Notes: generated by a model from the sequence alone, not told the origin. DNA of 64,000 bases from an uncultured Clostridia bacterium (GCA_947383835.1 CANDEV010000006.1:1-64000), one strand, 5' to 3'; positions 48,817-57,155 are shown, counted from the first letter of the stretch. Program-made: numbers and translations.

Positions 48817-49661
48817 TCACCCTCGTCTCCGTATCTCTCCGACTTAGGTTTAAAGCCTTTAAGAGTCAGCCGCTTTACTTTGGCGTATGTATCGTAAGCT
48901 TCACGGAGTTCATCTGAATGAACAAAGAAATACACGCCCAGTAGCTTCATTTTTGTTATTACTCCGTCACTATCAACATTTGGCTTGTATTTTCGTACAA
49001 TCGTAAGACAACCCATAATTGTAATAGGGCGCATTAAATACATTGTTTCCTGCCGCAATTGCTTTGAAAGACGGTTAAAGCGTTGAGTAGTTCCGATTAT
49101 TGCTTTTGCCTGTTTCCTCTGCATACATATCTCGCCGACAAATTCAACAGGAACGTTTTTACTTTCATTAGAATTAAACCAATTTTGTGTTTCGTCAAGC
49201 AAATTCAATTGACCGTAAATGCCGTTATTGCTTTCTATGATTTGGTTTATATCTTCCAAAAGCTCCGTTTGTCCCTTAACGTCAATATTTGCCGAAAACT
49301 GCGCAAGGGGAAATTTTCTCAATTCCTCATATATGTACTGGACAGCGACTATAGTCTTGCCGCTCCCCTGCTCTCCCTCGAAAAAGATTATAGCGGTATT
49401 TGTATACCTATCGGGGTCTTGTGTCAGACGGTCAAGAACAAATCTTTTAGGGAAATCCCAAAACAGCCGTAATAAAACAAAGCGTTTGCGGCTACTGGGC
49501 GGCTCTTTTCGGTGGGGTATAGGCATTTTCTTTATAAAGTGATAGTACACGAAGAAAACGCACATCATGAGCATTATTGGGGCTATGGCGATACACAGGT
49601 ATATACAAGCTTTCTCCAGTAACTCCCAAAACATTTTTATTAATCCGCTTAGTGCTGTCAT
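48795..49661 (-). CDS. Zot/pI-like filamentous phage assembly ATPase
   Basis: 288 residues. One membrane helix near the N-terminus (ACIYLCIAIAPIMLMMCVFF, about 18-40), then the ATPase: IIFFEGEQGSGKTIVAVQYI (Walker A), LNLLDETQNWFNSNES (Walker B), EICMQRKQAKAIIGTTQRFN with a sensor-like motif. It is the hallmark inovirus morphogenesis protein that drives extrusion of the virion through the membrane. The N-terminal position of the membrane segment differs from E. coli pI, where it is central, but occurs in Gram-positive relatives. Confidence 0.9.
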   Translation of the reverse strand: MTALSGLIKMFWELLEKACIYLCIAIAPIMLMMCVFFVYYHFIKKMPIPHRKEPPSSRKRFVLLRLFWDFPKRFVLDRLTQDPDRYTNTAIIFFEGEQGSGKTIVAVQYIYEELRKFPLAQFSANIDVKGQTELLEDINQIIESNNGIYGQLNLLDETQNWFNSNESKNVPVEFVGEICMQRKQAKAIIGTTQRFNRLSKQLRQETMYLMRPITIMGCLTIVRKYKPNVDSDGVITKMKLLGVYFFVHSDELREAYDTYAKVKRLTLKGFKPKSERYGDEGESRTAAE

Positions 49662-49670
49662 TTTTATAAC

Positions 49671-49958
49671 CTACTTTCTGAATAAACTAAGAACATGTTT
49701 TGCCAAAGAATAAGAAATTTTTAAACCGTAAAAAAGAGTTGTTAATAAAAATAAATTTAGACAAAAGTCAACATCTATAAAAACATCAACCCAAGCAAAT
49801 ATATTATAAATTGTATCCATAACCTCAATTTTATCAGCAAAACTACCAAAACCCGAAAAATTTAAATCGCTGGGTGAAATAACATTGGCATATTCTTTCA
49901 CTAAAGAATTAAGAAAAAAATTAAATAACGCAAGATAAGTAAAACCTAAAATATTCAA
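49671..49958 (-). CDS. pVI-like small membrane protein
   Basis: 95 residues from TTG 49958 (NILGFTYLALFNFFLNSLVK), with GGGGGAG five bases upstream; an in-frame TTG at 50012 overlaps the adsorption gene. Two or three hydrophobic segments (TYLALFNFFLN; AWVDVFIDVDFCLNLFLLTT). It lies between the pIII-like and Zot-like genes, where filamentous phages encode pVI. Role inferred from order and hydrophobicity. Confidence 0.65.
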   Translation of the reverse strand: MNILGFTYLALFNFFLNSLVKEYANVISPSDLNFSGFGSFADKIEVMDTIYNIFAWVDVFIDVDFCLNLFLLTTLFYGLKISYSLAKHVLSLFRK

Positions 49959-49969
49959 AATAACTCCCC

Positions 49970-51790
49970 CTAAATCATAGCTACAATTTTTTTTCGCATA
50001 TTTAAAGCCCAAGTAAAGCCAATTAAAATAGTTGAAAAAGTACGCGCAATTTTAACATAAGTTGCAAGTACGGGGGTAGAAGTTACAGGAGTATCTTCAC
50101 TTAAAAGCATAATATCGTTATCATCAGATAATGGAGTATAAGGATTATCTGGGTAATGAAAATTACCACCATTAAGCAAGTCACCGTAATTAAAATTGTT
50201 GCCCGAAGTACTGCCGCTTGAAGAACCACCAGTTAAGTAACTATTAAATTCAGCGGACAAAATAACTACTTGCTGACCTTTTATGCTAATTATAACGTCT
50301 TTCGGCTCACGTCTATTAAAAACAATGGATTGAAAAGTAGATATACTTTTCTTAATATCATCATAAGGAACGCCAATTATAAAAGCCTTAGACATTTCAT
50401 CTACTGCCTTATCAATAAGCGGTTGAATAACAGAGTTACCCGACTCGAGAAAATCATCAACAGGCGGCAGACCACCACGAACCATAGAATAGGTTTGAAT
50501 TTCACTATCAGCATTATTAGAAAAATCATAACCGCTATCAAAAGTAAAAGACGGTAAATCGTCAATGTCGTAATAATCAGCAGAATACTCATCATAATTC
50601 ATATTTGGAGTATAATATTTATCGCCAAGCTTCAAGCAACCGCAATCTTCAAGATAATAAACTGAACCTTGATAATTTACTTTCAAATTTGTTCTTTTAT
50701 GGAGCATATTATCAAGCCATTCCTTATCCAACGGAATAACATTATAAACAGTCCCCGAAATCTCATGCCCATGTGCTTCGGGAGAAGTTCCAAGAGTACC
50801 GTTTTTTAAGCTGTCTCTAATTTCGAGAAGCGTTTTTACAAGTTCTTCGTTTGTATTATCCTCTTTATCGTCCTTGTCTTTATCGGCTTCAAGAAGAGCC
50901 AAAATATTAGCGTTTATAGAAGCAAGCAAATCATTGTCATTGTCGCTGTCAAGCGTTCCCATTCGAGCATATATTGCACTTAAAAGACCCTCTATACTTG
51001 ACAAATCGGGATTATTTTGTTCAATTACTTCATCAAAAGCATTTATTAAATCCTCTAAATCCCGTTCGGGCATTTCATCAAATTTTTTTATTGTGCCATA
51101 TTCAAATTCATCATCTGTAGGGGCTTGCGTTCCGTCCTCATAACGTATATCACCATAAAATTTGATATATGAACGATAATCAGAATTATTAAAAGTAACA
51201 CTATTGGTTTTTACATCACTAAATGAATACTCATGTTTAGATGAAGAATAACTATAAACTACATAAGGAGCTTTCATAAAATAAGAACTATCACGCAAAA
51301 TTACATACTGACAATAGCGAAATAAAGTATGACCGTTAATATTACTATCTATATATTCAATACAAGCACCATAGCCGTGCATATCAATTGTTGAAGTTTG
51401 TGTATTTTCAGTAGGTACATTATTTTTACCACAAACATCATTCCACCAATCTGATATACGCTCCCGTGCTCCGTCTCCCCATTTTTCAACGGTTGAAGAG
51501 ATTTTTTGAGCAGTACCCGAAAATTGATTAGATATTGTAACAGCAGTAGCATAGGCAGTATCGCCCAAATTTTTATTTGCTTCTAAAAATTCAGTATTTA
51601 CAGCGGCTTGACGTTCCTGCCATTCTGTAAAAGTAATATCACCGTTGCAATATTTTTCTATCAAATCAGACTGAGCAACGTAGTATTCTTGATGTGTCAT
51701 TGCTGACGGCTCGGAAGTAGCATAAGCTGATATATTTAAAATTGATATGATAACGGTTATTGCCGTTATTAATGCAATTATCTTTTTCAC
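49970..51790 (-). CDS. pIII-like adsorption protein
   Basis: 606 residues with a signal peptide (MKKIIALITAITVIISILNI, cleavage near AYA-TSEPS) and a single C-terminal membrane anchor followed by Arg/Lys (IARTFSTILIGFTWALNMRK). Between them lies a long exported region with Asp/Asn-rich and Ser/Gly-rich linkers (TGGSSSGSTSGNNFNYG). Signal peptide, big outer domain, Gly/Ser hinge and C-terminal anchor are the plan of the filamentous phage tip protein that binds the host. The sequence itself matches no receptor-binding domain I know. Confidence 0.8.
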   Translation of the reverse strand: MKKIIALITAITVIISILNISAYATSEPSAMTHQEYYVAQSDLIEKYCNGDITFTEWQERQAAVNTEFLEANKNLGDTAYATAVTISNQFSGTAQKISSTVEKWGDGARERISDWWNDVCGKNNVPTENTQTSTIDMHGYGACIEYIDSNINGHTLFRYCQYVILRDSSYFMKAPYVVYSYSSSKHEYSFSDVKTNSVTFNNSDYRSYIKFYGDIRYEDGTQAPTDDEFEYGTIKKFDEMPERDLEDLINAFDEVIEQNNPDLSSIEGLLSAIYARMGTLDSDNDNDLLASINANILALLEADKDKDDKEDNTNEELVKTLLEIRDSLKNGTLGTSPEAHGHEISGTVYNVIPLDKEWLDNMLHKRTNLKVNYQGSVYYLEDCGCLKLGDKYYTPNMNYDEYSADYYDIDDLPSFTFDSGYDFSNNADSEIQTYSMVRGGLPPVDDFLESGNSVIQPLIDKAVDEMSKAFIIGVPYDDIKKSISTFQSIVFNRREPKDVIISIKGQQVVILSAEFNSYLTGGSSSGSTSGNNFNYGDLLNGGNFHYPDNPYTPLSDDNDIMLLSEDTPVTSTPVLATYVKIARTFSTILIGFTWALNMRKKIVAMI

Positions 51791-51874
51791 TAAATCACTC
51801 CTTTTAGTAAAAATGGCTTTCCGAAAAGAAAACCAATCGGAAAGCCATTTCTAAGCATACGTAAAGCTACCAAC

Positions 51875-52174
51875 TTAACATCCGCGAATTGTAGACATCA
51901 TAAAGCTGATAGCCTTACGGATACCGAGAACCGTAACGGCTACGGGCAGAACCTGCGGCACCATTGAAGTAATTGAAGCAGTAAGACCACTGAAATCAAC
52001 GCCCGAAAGGTCAACAGTGGGAGTTGTAACAGTTGCGCCGCCCTCTGCACTTGCTGTAATTCCTGCCGCTCCTATTGCGGAAACTGCGGTTACAGCCGCT
52101 ACAGAAACCTTGTCTGCAAACTTCTTTGCCTTTACAAGACCGCCGTAAATCTTCAATTTTGTTGCGTTTGTCAT
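51875..52174 (-). CDS. Major coat protein (pVIII-like)
   Basis: 99 residues. A leader with basic N-region (MTNATKLKIYGGLVKAKKFA) and hydrophobic core (VSVAAVTAVSAIGAAGITAS) ends in ASA-EGG, a signal peptidase site. The mature part is about 55 residues: a short polar N-terminus, one membrane helix (VPQVLPVAVTVLGIRKAISF) and a basic end (MMSTIRGC). This is the classical filamentous phage major coat design. An AAAGGAG site precedes the start. Confidence 0.85.
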   Translation of the reverse strand: MTNATKLKIYGGLVKAKKFADKVSVAAVTAVSAIGAAGITASAEGGATVTTPTVDLSGVDFSGLTASITSMVPQVLPVAVTVLGIRKAISFMMSTIRGC

Positions 52175-52214
52175 AATGAAAAACTCCTTTTTTTAAAATA
52201 TTTATTCAAGCGGC

Positions 52215-52511
52215 TTAACCACCGCCGAACATTGAATTTAATGCACCGCTTAAAATACGGTACAGCATAATAACAAGAACGATAGCGAAAATGTATGCCG
52301 TGTACTGGTTAATCTCTGTAATTTTCGCTTCTTGTGCTTCATAGTGCGCTAAAAGCATTTCATAACGTTCCTGTGATGTTTCAAGCGCGGCGGCTTGATT
52401 TTCTAAGATTTTTTCAAGATTTTCATTTTGAAGCTTTAAAGCTTCAAGTTCCGCGCTGTTGTCGGAAACTTCAAGCTGATACACATTCCCGAAATCATCA
52501 TAAAAATTCAA
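52215..52511 (-). CDS. Coiled-coil membrane protein of the virion/assembly module
   Basis: 98 residues from TTG 52511 (NFYDDFGNVYQLEVSDNSAE), GGAGTGG upstream. A coiled coil spans about 20-65 (LEALKLQNENLEKILENQAA), then one membrane helix (YTAYIFAIVLVIMLYRILSG) and a Gly-rich tip. It lies beside the major coat gene and may be a minor coat or assembly factor. Confidence 0.65.
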   Translation of the reverse strand: MNFYDDFGNVYQLEVSDNSAELEALKLQNENLEKILENQAAALETSQERYEMLLAHYEAQEAKITEINQYTAYIFAIVLVIMLYRILSGALNSMFGGG

Positions 52512-52530
52512 GCCTTACCACTCCTTGAAA

Positions 52531-52935
52531 TTATTTTTTAGCCACAGTTTTTACAAGCGGCTCTTCAAAAGTTATCCGCTTTATATTGCCGCTCTTATCC
52601 CAAAGGACTTCGCAATTTTGAAAAACTTTGTCTTTAAGCTGTTCAGCCGTAAATATTTCCGCTCCGAAAATCTTTGAAATATCGTCAGCCTTAATTTTTC
52701 GCTTGTCTTGGAACTTTGTTTTCCCCTCAACAGTTGTTTTTGAAAAACCAAGACATTCAAGACCGCAGGAAGAAACCGTATTTTGATTTGTTTCTCTGTC
52801 TCCGAGGGCTAAATCAACAATAAAGTTATGGTAGCCGACTTCCTCGCCCTTATCATTCGGGAATGTACCCGAATTTTCAGTTAAACCAAGAAACAAATCG
52901 GGATAATCGGGGTTAGGGTTAAATACATTTGGCAT
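52531..52935 (-). CDS. Possible ssDNA-binding protein (pV-like)
   Basis: 134 residues, MPNVFNPNPDYPDLFLGLTE, VGYHNFIVDLALGDRETNQN, VFQNCEVLWDKSGNIKRITF. It is soluble, without Cys clusters or membrane helices, and lies within the structural/replication gene block. Filamentous phages need an ssDNA-binding protein to coat the genome before assembly, and this is the best soluble candidate of OB-fold size. The function is inferred by elimination, not from a motif. Confidence 0.45.
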   Translation of the reverse strand: MPNVFNPNPDYPDLFLGLTENSGTFPNDKGEEVGYHNFIVDLALGDRETNQNTVSSCGLECLGFSKTTVEGKTKFQDKRKIKADDISKIFGAEIFTAEQLKDKVFQNCEVLWDKSGNIKRITFEEPLVKTVAKK

Positions 52936-52986
52936 AATTGATAATCTCCTATCTTTTATATTATTTATGTAAAACCTTTAAGGGTA

Positions 52987-53685
52987 TTACGAACCTCTTA
53001 AAACACCCATTAAAAAGACTATAGAAAATCTTAAAAAAATGATTGAAACAATAATCGGTAATAGACGTAATGCTAATTTTTTACAATTTTGCAAAATATC
53101 TATGTCATTTTGTTCCGTCTCCTGCAGTTCCTGCGGCTGTTCTTTTTCTGTTTTATTCATATACAGTGACATTCCATAATCACTTGAATAAATTGGAATA
53201 CTGCCGATTTCGGGAATTGGTGTTATTTCATAATCTACAGTTTTTTCGGAAGTATTTGGAATATTTATTTTTATGTCATTTTCTGTAATAAACGCTTTGA
53301 GACCTAAAAAGAAAACAAAAATCAAAGGTACAACAACGATAAAAAGTGCGATATAAATTGGAAATTTATAACTACTGTTTTTTTCGGGAAGTGAAACAAC
53401 CTCGGGAGAAACTTCATTAACAGTCACAACGGAATTGTTATCAGATGTTTTTTCACTCTCGATTGCTTCAATATGATTTTGTGCAGCTATTAACTGGTTT
53501 TGCAGTTGCTCTATTGTCATTTCCCTTGTTTTGTCATAGTCAATCGTTGTGTATTCGGGGGTTTCCAAGTGTGCTGGGACTTCATATGTAAAGTCGGTTT
53601 CTACTGGGTATAACTCCCCTGTTTCGGTATCTCTAATCCAATTTATCAAATTTATCACTACTTTCAAGCTTATTGAGACGTTCAT
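52987..53685 (-). CDS. Two-helix membrane protein
   Basis: About 232 residues; the start is either ATG 53685 (MNVSISLKVVINLINWIRDT) or GTG 53658, overlapping the upstream gene. DTETGELYPVETDFTYEVPA is followed by a coiled coil, a first membrane helix (FPIYIALFIVVVPLIFVFFL), an exposed loop and a second helix (LPIIVSIIFLRFSIVFLMGV). No family recognised. It is part of the same minus-strand operon. Confidence 0.6.
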   Translation of the reverse strand: MNVSISLKVVINLINWIRDTETGELYPVETDFTYEVPAHLETPEYTTIDYDKTREMTIEQLQNQLIAAQNHIEAIESEKTSDNNSVVTVNEVSPEVVSLPEKNSSYKFPIYIALFIVVVPLIFVFFLGLKAFITENDIKINIPNTSEKTVDYEITPIPEIGSIPIYSSDYGMSLYMNKTEKEQPQELQETEQNDIDILQNCKKLALRLLPIIVSIIFLRFSIVFLMGVLRGS

Positions 53686-53881
53686 CAAAGCTTTCCAAAA
53701 AACATAATACAACAAAAGTAGAAATTAAAAGAGAAAGAACAATAGAAAAAAAGATAAAAACACCTTTAGGAACATAAGAGCTTTCAATTTCACTAACTTT
53801 TTCCGTTAATGTCTGTATTTCTTGTTCCTGTTCTTGTTGTTCCAAAACCTGTTCTACAAGTTCAAGAATATTTTTTTCCAT
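53633..53881 (-). CDS. Small coiled-coil membrane protein
   Basis: 82 residues: N-terminal coiled coil (MEKNILELVEQVLEQQEQEQ), membrane helix (GVFIFFSIVLSLLISTFVVL) and a charged tail (ESFDERLNKLESSDKFDKLD). Overlaps the next gene by about 50 bases. It is the first gene after the 515-base control region. Unknown role. Confidence 0.6.
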   Translation of the reverse strand: MEKNILELVEQVLEQQEQEQEIQTLTEKVSEIESSYVPKGVFIFFSIVLSLLISTFVVLCFLESFDERLNKLESSDKFDKLD

Positions 53882-53933
53882 AATATGACCACCTATCTTT
53901 TAAATTTTGCCTATCTTTTAGCTGAAATGCCTT

Positions 53934-54132
53934 GCCACGGAGATAGGCTCAACCGTGGCGGCACTTCTTGGGATTTTTAGAAGTCCCCTCTGACTTCGGT
54001 TTTTACACAAGTCTTTTCCTTGACGAGGTATCATGCCTTTGCTTTGGCAATGGTTTTTTACGTCTTATTCCTTGACGGGTTTATACCATACTTTTCCTTG
54101 ACGGGTTCTGATAACCAAGCGTTTCCTTGCCG
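53934..54132. repeat. Non-coding control region with TTCCTTGACG repeats and a hairpin
   Basis: GCCACGG (53934-53940) pairs with CCGTGGC (53953-53959). TTCCTTGACG occurs at 54016, 54068 and 54094 and as TTCCTTGCCG at 54123. The 515-base gap 53882-54396 has no convincing gene. Such repeats with hairpins in the intergenic region of a filamentous element fit a complementary-strand origin, packaging signal or replication control. Confidence 0.5.
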
Positions 54133-54252
54133 AGTTTTATTGTCTTTGCTTTGACTAACGAACAATTATGCCCGAAAGGGTGCTAAGACAGTCCTTTTCT
54201 GCCGTTTTCTTTACCCTCTTTAACTGGAGCGGTTGAAATAAAAAGATGAAAA

Positions 54253-54382
54253 TGTAGATTGTATCTACATTTTGTATTATATCACATGTAGATATAAACT
54301 ACAATTGACAAAATAAACAAACTTGTAGTTTATATCTACCACAAAATAACCAAATAAGTGTATAATGTTATTATAAACTACA
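54253..54382. promoter_or_regulatory. Operator array and divergent promoters of the XRE gene
   Basis: TGTAGATTGTATCTACA (54253-54269), TGTAGATATAAACTACA (54287-54303) and its inverted copy (54324-54340), plus a half site AAACTACA (54375). The plus-strand TATAAT is at 54361-54366 and the minus-strand TATAAT at 54281-54276. TTGACA (54305) lies between. A repressor here would control both the XRE gene and the structural operon. Confidence 0.65.
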
Positions 54383-54396
54383 AGGAGGTGAAAAAA

Positions 54397-54618
54397 ATGG
54401 ATTATAAAAAAGCATTTCCCAAAAGATTAACAGAAGTAAGAAAGGAGGCAGGAAAAACGCAAGATGAAATGGCAATAGCCATGGATATTGCAAGACCGTC
54501 ATATACAATGTATGAAACTGGAACAAGTTTTCCAAAATTTGAAAATTTAATGAAAATAGCTAATATTCTTAATGTATCAATTGATTACTTAGTAGGATTG
54601 AGCAACAAAAAAAATTAA
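54397..54618 (+). CDS. XRE-family repressor of the filamentous element
   Basis: 73 residues from MDYKKAFPKRLTEVRKEAGK (54397, AAGGAGGTG upstream). A complete helix-turn-helix follows (KTQDEMAIAMDIARPSYTMY, ETGTSFPKFENLMKIANILN, VSIDYLVGLS). It sits directly after the operator array and is divergent from the structural operon, so it is probably the immunity repressor. Confidence 0.88.
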   Translation: MDYKKAFPKRLTEVRKEAGKTQDEMAIAMDIARPSYTMYETGTSFPKFENLMKIANILNVSIDYLVGLSNKKN

Positions 54619-54634
54619 ACAGGAGGATAAAAAG

Positions 54635-54904
54635 ATGAAAAAATTTAATGCAAAACAAATATTTGGTATAGCATTAACATTAATTGTATATATAGCAAGT
54701 ATTATAATACCAATAGCAGAATTTTTAATAAATCACACAACATTTACATTAGCAGGCATAATAAGTATTTTATTGGAAGATTTTGCAATATGGTTAAGAA
54801 AACAATATCATAGAGAAGATGAAATATCAAAAATATTTGAAAATGCTACAGAAAAAGAAAAAGAAGAAATATATAATTTTGTAAAAAAATATGAGAAAAA
54901 ATAG
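54635..54904 (+). CDS. Small membrane protein downstream of the repressor
   Basis: 89 residues: MKKFNAKQIFGIALTLIVYI, ASIIIPIAEFLINHTTFTLA, GIISILLEDFAIWLRKQYH (two membrane helices) and a charged coiled-coil tail. AGGAGGATAAAAAG upstream. Co-transcribed with the repressor, so expressed in the lysogen. A superinfection-exclusion role is conceivable but unsupported. Confidence 0.6.
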   Translation: MKKFNAKQIFGIALTLIVYIASIIIPIAEFLINHTTFTLAGIISILLEDFAIWLRKQYHREDEISKIFENATEKEKEEIYNFVKKYEKK

Positions 54905-54946
54905 TATTAAATTTTTGCTGATTTTAAAATTAAATGGAGTGACATT

Positions 54947-55063
54947 ATGAAAAAGCCAAATATAAAAAAAATGTTTTTGATTATTTTTTTAGTAATATTA
55001 GTTTGTACACTTGCTGAAAAAAGCGGAGAAATTTATACATTTGTAAAAGAAATTTTCTTTTAA
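54947..55063 (+). CDS. Very small membrane or secreted protein
   Basis: 38 residues (MKKPNIKKMFLIIFLVILVC, TLAEKSGEIYTFVKEIFF). TGGAGTGACATT precedes the ATG at 54947. A basic N-terminus and a hydrophobic stretch ending in LVC could be a membrane anchor or a lipoprotein-like signal. A terminator follows directly. Confidence 0.5.
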   Translation: MKKPNIKKMFLIIFLVILVCTLAEKSGEIYTFVKEIFF

Positions 55064-55072
55064 AACAAAAAC

Positions 55073-55104
55073 CCCGACAGGTATTAAACCTATCGGGATT
55101 TTTC
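55073..55104 (+). terminator. Terminator after the repressor operon
   Basis: CCCGACAGGT (55073-55082) pairs with ACCTATCGGG (55088-55097; one mismatch), followed by ATTTTTCTT. Confidence 0.85.
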
Positions 55105-55350
55105 TTATTCATACTTGACATTAAGCAAATTTAAAGGTTCAAGGTCTTTTATCATTCGTTCGAGAATTTCTCCGTGTCGATTTAATACGTGTCTTGTTAT
55201 TTCAGCTTCTTCTTTAATGTCGGCTATATCCTCTTTTATATCGGATATGTCTTTTTCAATTTTATCAAAACGTTTGTCAATTTGTTTGAAATGTTCATCT
55301 GTTCTTTTCTGTCCCTCAATAAGCTGTAATAGCATTTCTTCGGTTGTCAT
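55105..55350 (-). CDS. Small coiled-coil protein
   Basis: 81 residues, MTTEEMLLQLIEGQKRTDEH, FKQIDKRFDKIEKDISDIKE, DIADIKEEAEITRHVLNRHG. An almost perfect heptad pattern of Ile/Phe indicates a trimeric or dimeric coiled coil. AAAAGGAGTTGG upstream. Similar short proteins are common in Firmicutes genomes and mobile elements. Function unknown. Confidence 0.6.
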   Translation of the reverse strand: MTTEEMLLQLIEGQKRTDEHFKQIDKRFDKIEKDISDIKEDIADIKEEAEITRHVLNRHGEILERMIKDLEPLNLLNVKYE

Positions 55351-55447
55351 TATATACCAACTCCTTTTTAGTATTGCCTATCTTTTTATAATTATACCGC
55401 ACGTCTGCCAAATTGTCAAGTAAAATTTTTCCGTATCGAAGACCGCC

Positions 55448-55481
55448 CCGCTGTACTGCTCATAAACTCGCAGTACAGCGG
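55448..55481. other. 11-bp perfect hairpin
   Basis: CCGCTGTACTG (55448-55458) and CAGTACAGCGG (55471-55481) around a 12-base loop. On the plus strand AGGTTTTG follows; on the minus strand no T-run. It is the first of several strong structures in the 600-base gene-free stretch 55351-55958. Confidence 0.6.
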
Positions 55482-55553
55482 AGGTTTTGTGTGAGGACTG
55501 GAAAACACGTTAATTTGTCGGTAGCGGTTAGTGACAAGCTGAAGATGTGGTGT

Positions 55554-55719
55554 CACTTAAAAAGTTTACAGACTCCTCCTTGACTTTCGCTCCGAAAAGG
55601 CGTAGTAAGATACTGGGCGAAGGGAAAGAAGCAAGCAACTGAAAGTCTTTCCCCTCGCCGTTTCTATTTTACGCCTTTTCTCCGCGAAACTCAAGGAGCT
55701 TCTGTAAACTTTTTAAGTG
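55554..55719. other. Giant stem-loop (about 50-bp arms)
   Basis: The arm 55554-55604 (starting CACTTAAAAAGTTTACAGA) pairs with 55670-55719 (ending TCTGTAAACTTTTTAAGTG) with few mismatches. An inner stem pairs GGGCGAAGGGAAAG (55615-55628) with CTTTCCCCTCGCC (55647-55659). No ORF is present. In a filamentous-phage element this is a strong candidate for the packaging signal, single-strand origin or a structured RNA. Confidence 0.65.
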
Positions 55720-55958
55720 AGGGCAAGTGAGTGGTAACCTTTAGTTTTTGCTCCGCAGGGGGGCTCTGCTAAAAAAAGCAAGCTGTTTGTGTTCGGGAGT
55801 GTGCGGTGTGCTATACGTGGTACTGGATAATCTCATTACTAACAATAACAATTAAACACATTATTTAACGTGGGACACCCACACCCGAAGCGTATTTACA
55901 TACGCTTTATTTATTCCCACAAAATAAAGCTGTCCGTTCCTTGCAACTACTTCAAGCT

Positions 55959-56120
55959 TTATCTGTCATTGCCGAAAAATTCAAGAGCCAATTCTTTACA
56001 TATGTCAACAGTTAAAAACCGTTCCGGAAGCTCCGTATATAAATTTTGCTCCTGTCCCCTGCCTGTTTTGTGAAAAATTTCAATAGCCTTTTTAATCATG
56101 ATTTCTTCTGTACAAGTCAT
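55959..56120 (-). CDS. Small protein, decayed inverted copy of the 56817 gene
   Basis: 53 residues from MTCTEEIMIKKAIEIFHKTG (56120). It matches the plus-strand gene at 56817 (MTCAEENMIFKRAIEIFHKT). The following half differs (LYTELPERFLTVDICKELAL). Upstream (56121-56340, minus strand) a broken copy of the 56578 gene is readable (FAKVKNL, GYIDTVT, DLDNID) with frameshifts. Unknown function. Confidence 0.5.
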   Translation of the reverse strand: MTCTEEIMIKKAIEIFHKTGRGQEQNLYTELPERFLTVDICKELALEFFGNDR

Positions 56121-56577
56121 AATCGCTCCATAATCAATATTATCTAAATCGGCAGCCAATTCAAAGCATACATCTAACCTTATCTTCGCCCATTGCTCCT
56201 GCATATTGCAATTGTAAATTTATGATAATTAAGCCATGTGACAGTGTCAATATAACCCACATCTAAATTTTTAACCTTTGCAAAAATAGACTTTCAAATG
56301 AGCCTTTTTCAAATTTTCTAAACATATGCACCGACCTTTTTTAACTTTCCCTTTCGTATTGTGCATGATACAACACGGTATCCGAGCATTTTCAAATGCC
56401 TGTTTAATATTCTGTAAATACTTTATGCACTTAGTTTTCGTATAAATTTTTGAAAATTTGTTTTTTTGCGTACATAAACTATTTACATAATTTTAAACAC
56501 CCATTTAAAAGCACTCGGATACCGTGTTGTATTTGTCATGCACCGAAAGGGAAAATTAAAAAAGGTTGGTGCTTTAT

Positions 56578-56802
56578 ATGTTAAGAAAATTGATTGAAAA
56601 ATGCTCATGGGAAAGTCTTTACATTTTTGCAAAGGTGAAAAATTTAATTGATGATGAGGGTTATATTGATACTGTCACTATATGGCTGAATTATCCTAAA
56701 TTTACAAAAGTTATGCAATATGCAGGAGTAATGGGCAAAGACAAGGATTTCAGATGTATGCTTGGAATTGGCGAGTATGCCGATTTAGATAATATTGATT
56801 AA
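56578..56802 (+). CDS. Hypothetical small protein of the duplicated module
   Basis: 74 residues from MLRKLIEKCSWESLYIFAKV (56578; AAAAAAGG upstream). KNLIDDEGYIDTVTIWLNYP, KFTKVMQYAGVMGKDKDFRC, and it ends DLDNID. Intact copy; the left arm holds a broken one. The stop is 14 bases before the next gene. No family recognised. Confidence 0.6.
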   Translation: MLRKLIEKCSWESLYIFAKVKNLIDDEGYIDTVTIWLNYPKFTKVMQYAGVMGKDKDFRCMLGIGEYADLDNID

Positions 56803-56816
56803 GGAGCGTGTATATT

Positions 56817-56996
56817 ATGACTTGTGCAGAAGAAAACATGATTTTCAAAAGGGCTATTGAAATTTTTCACAAAACAGGCAGTGAACAGGAATATGCAAAA
56901 TTTGTATACGAAGCTTGCGGAAACAATATGTTTTTAGCTACTGACATCTACAAAAAAGTTGACTACTATCTTGAATTCCTCGACAATGACAGATAA
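56817..56996 (+). CDS. Hypothetical small protein of the duplicated module
   Basis: 59 residues from MTCAEENMIFKRAIEIFHKT (56817; AAGGAG upstream), then KFVYEACGNNMFLATDIYKK and YYLEFLDNDR. Helical, with a related copy on the minus strand at 55959. The two-gene arrangement recalls small paired modules such as toxin-antitoxin systems, but no toxin family is recognised. Confidence 0.6.
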   Translation: MTCAEENMIFKRAIEIFHKTGSEQEYAKFVYEACGNNMFLATDIYKKVDYYLEFLDNDR

Positions 56997-57155
56997 AGCT
57001 TGAAGCTGTTGCAAGAAATTGTGACAGCTTTATTTTTTGTCATAATACCGCTACTGTAAATACTCTCCTGTTGCAGTTCCACGCTAAATAGTGTTCAAGT
57101 CATTGTATAATGATCTTGATAAATATTAACACATTATTGTTAATATGTGAATAAT

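Larger units (their letters stand above)
55969..56996. repeat. Large inverted duplication
   Basis: Arms of about 450 bases (roughly 55969-56400 and 56510-56996) carry the same two small genes in opposite orientation, centred near 56455. Shared landmarks are CTCGGATACCGTGTTGTAT at both outer ends of the spacer, GGTTATATTGA(T/C)ACTGTCAC and GATTTAGATAATATTGATTA. The left arm is decayed, the right intact. The spacer 56400-56510 is AT-rich with nothing recognised. Confidence 0.7.

Noticed and set aside
54016..54132. CRISPR array
   Set aside because: Four 10-base repeats with unequal gaps; no cas genes.
56566..56996. Toxin-antitoxin pair
   Set aside because: Two small adjacent genes fit by size only; no toxin or antitoxin family features, so no such function is claimed.
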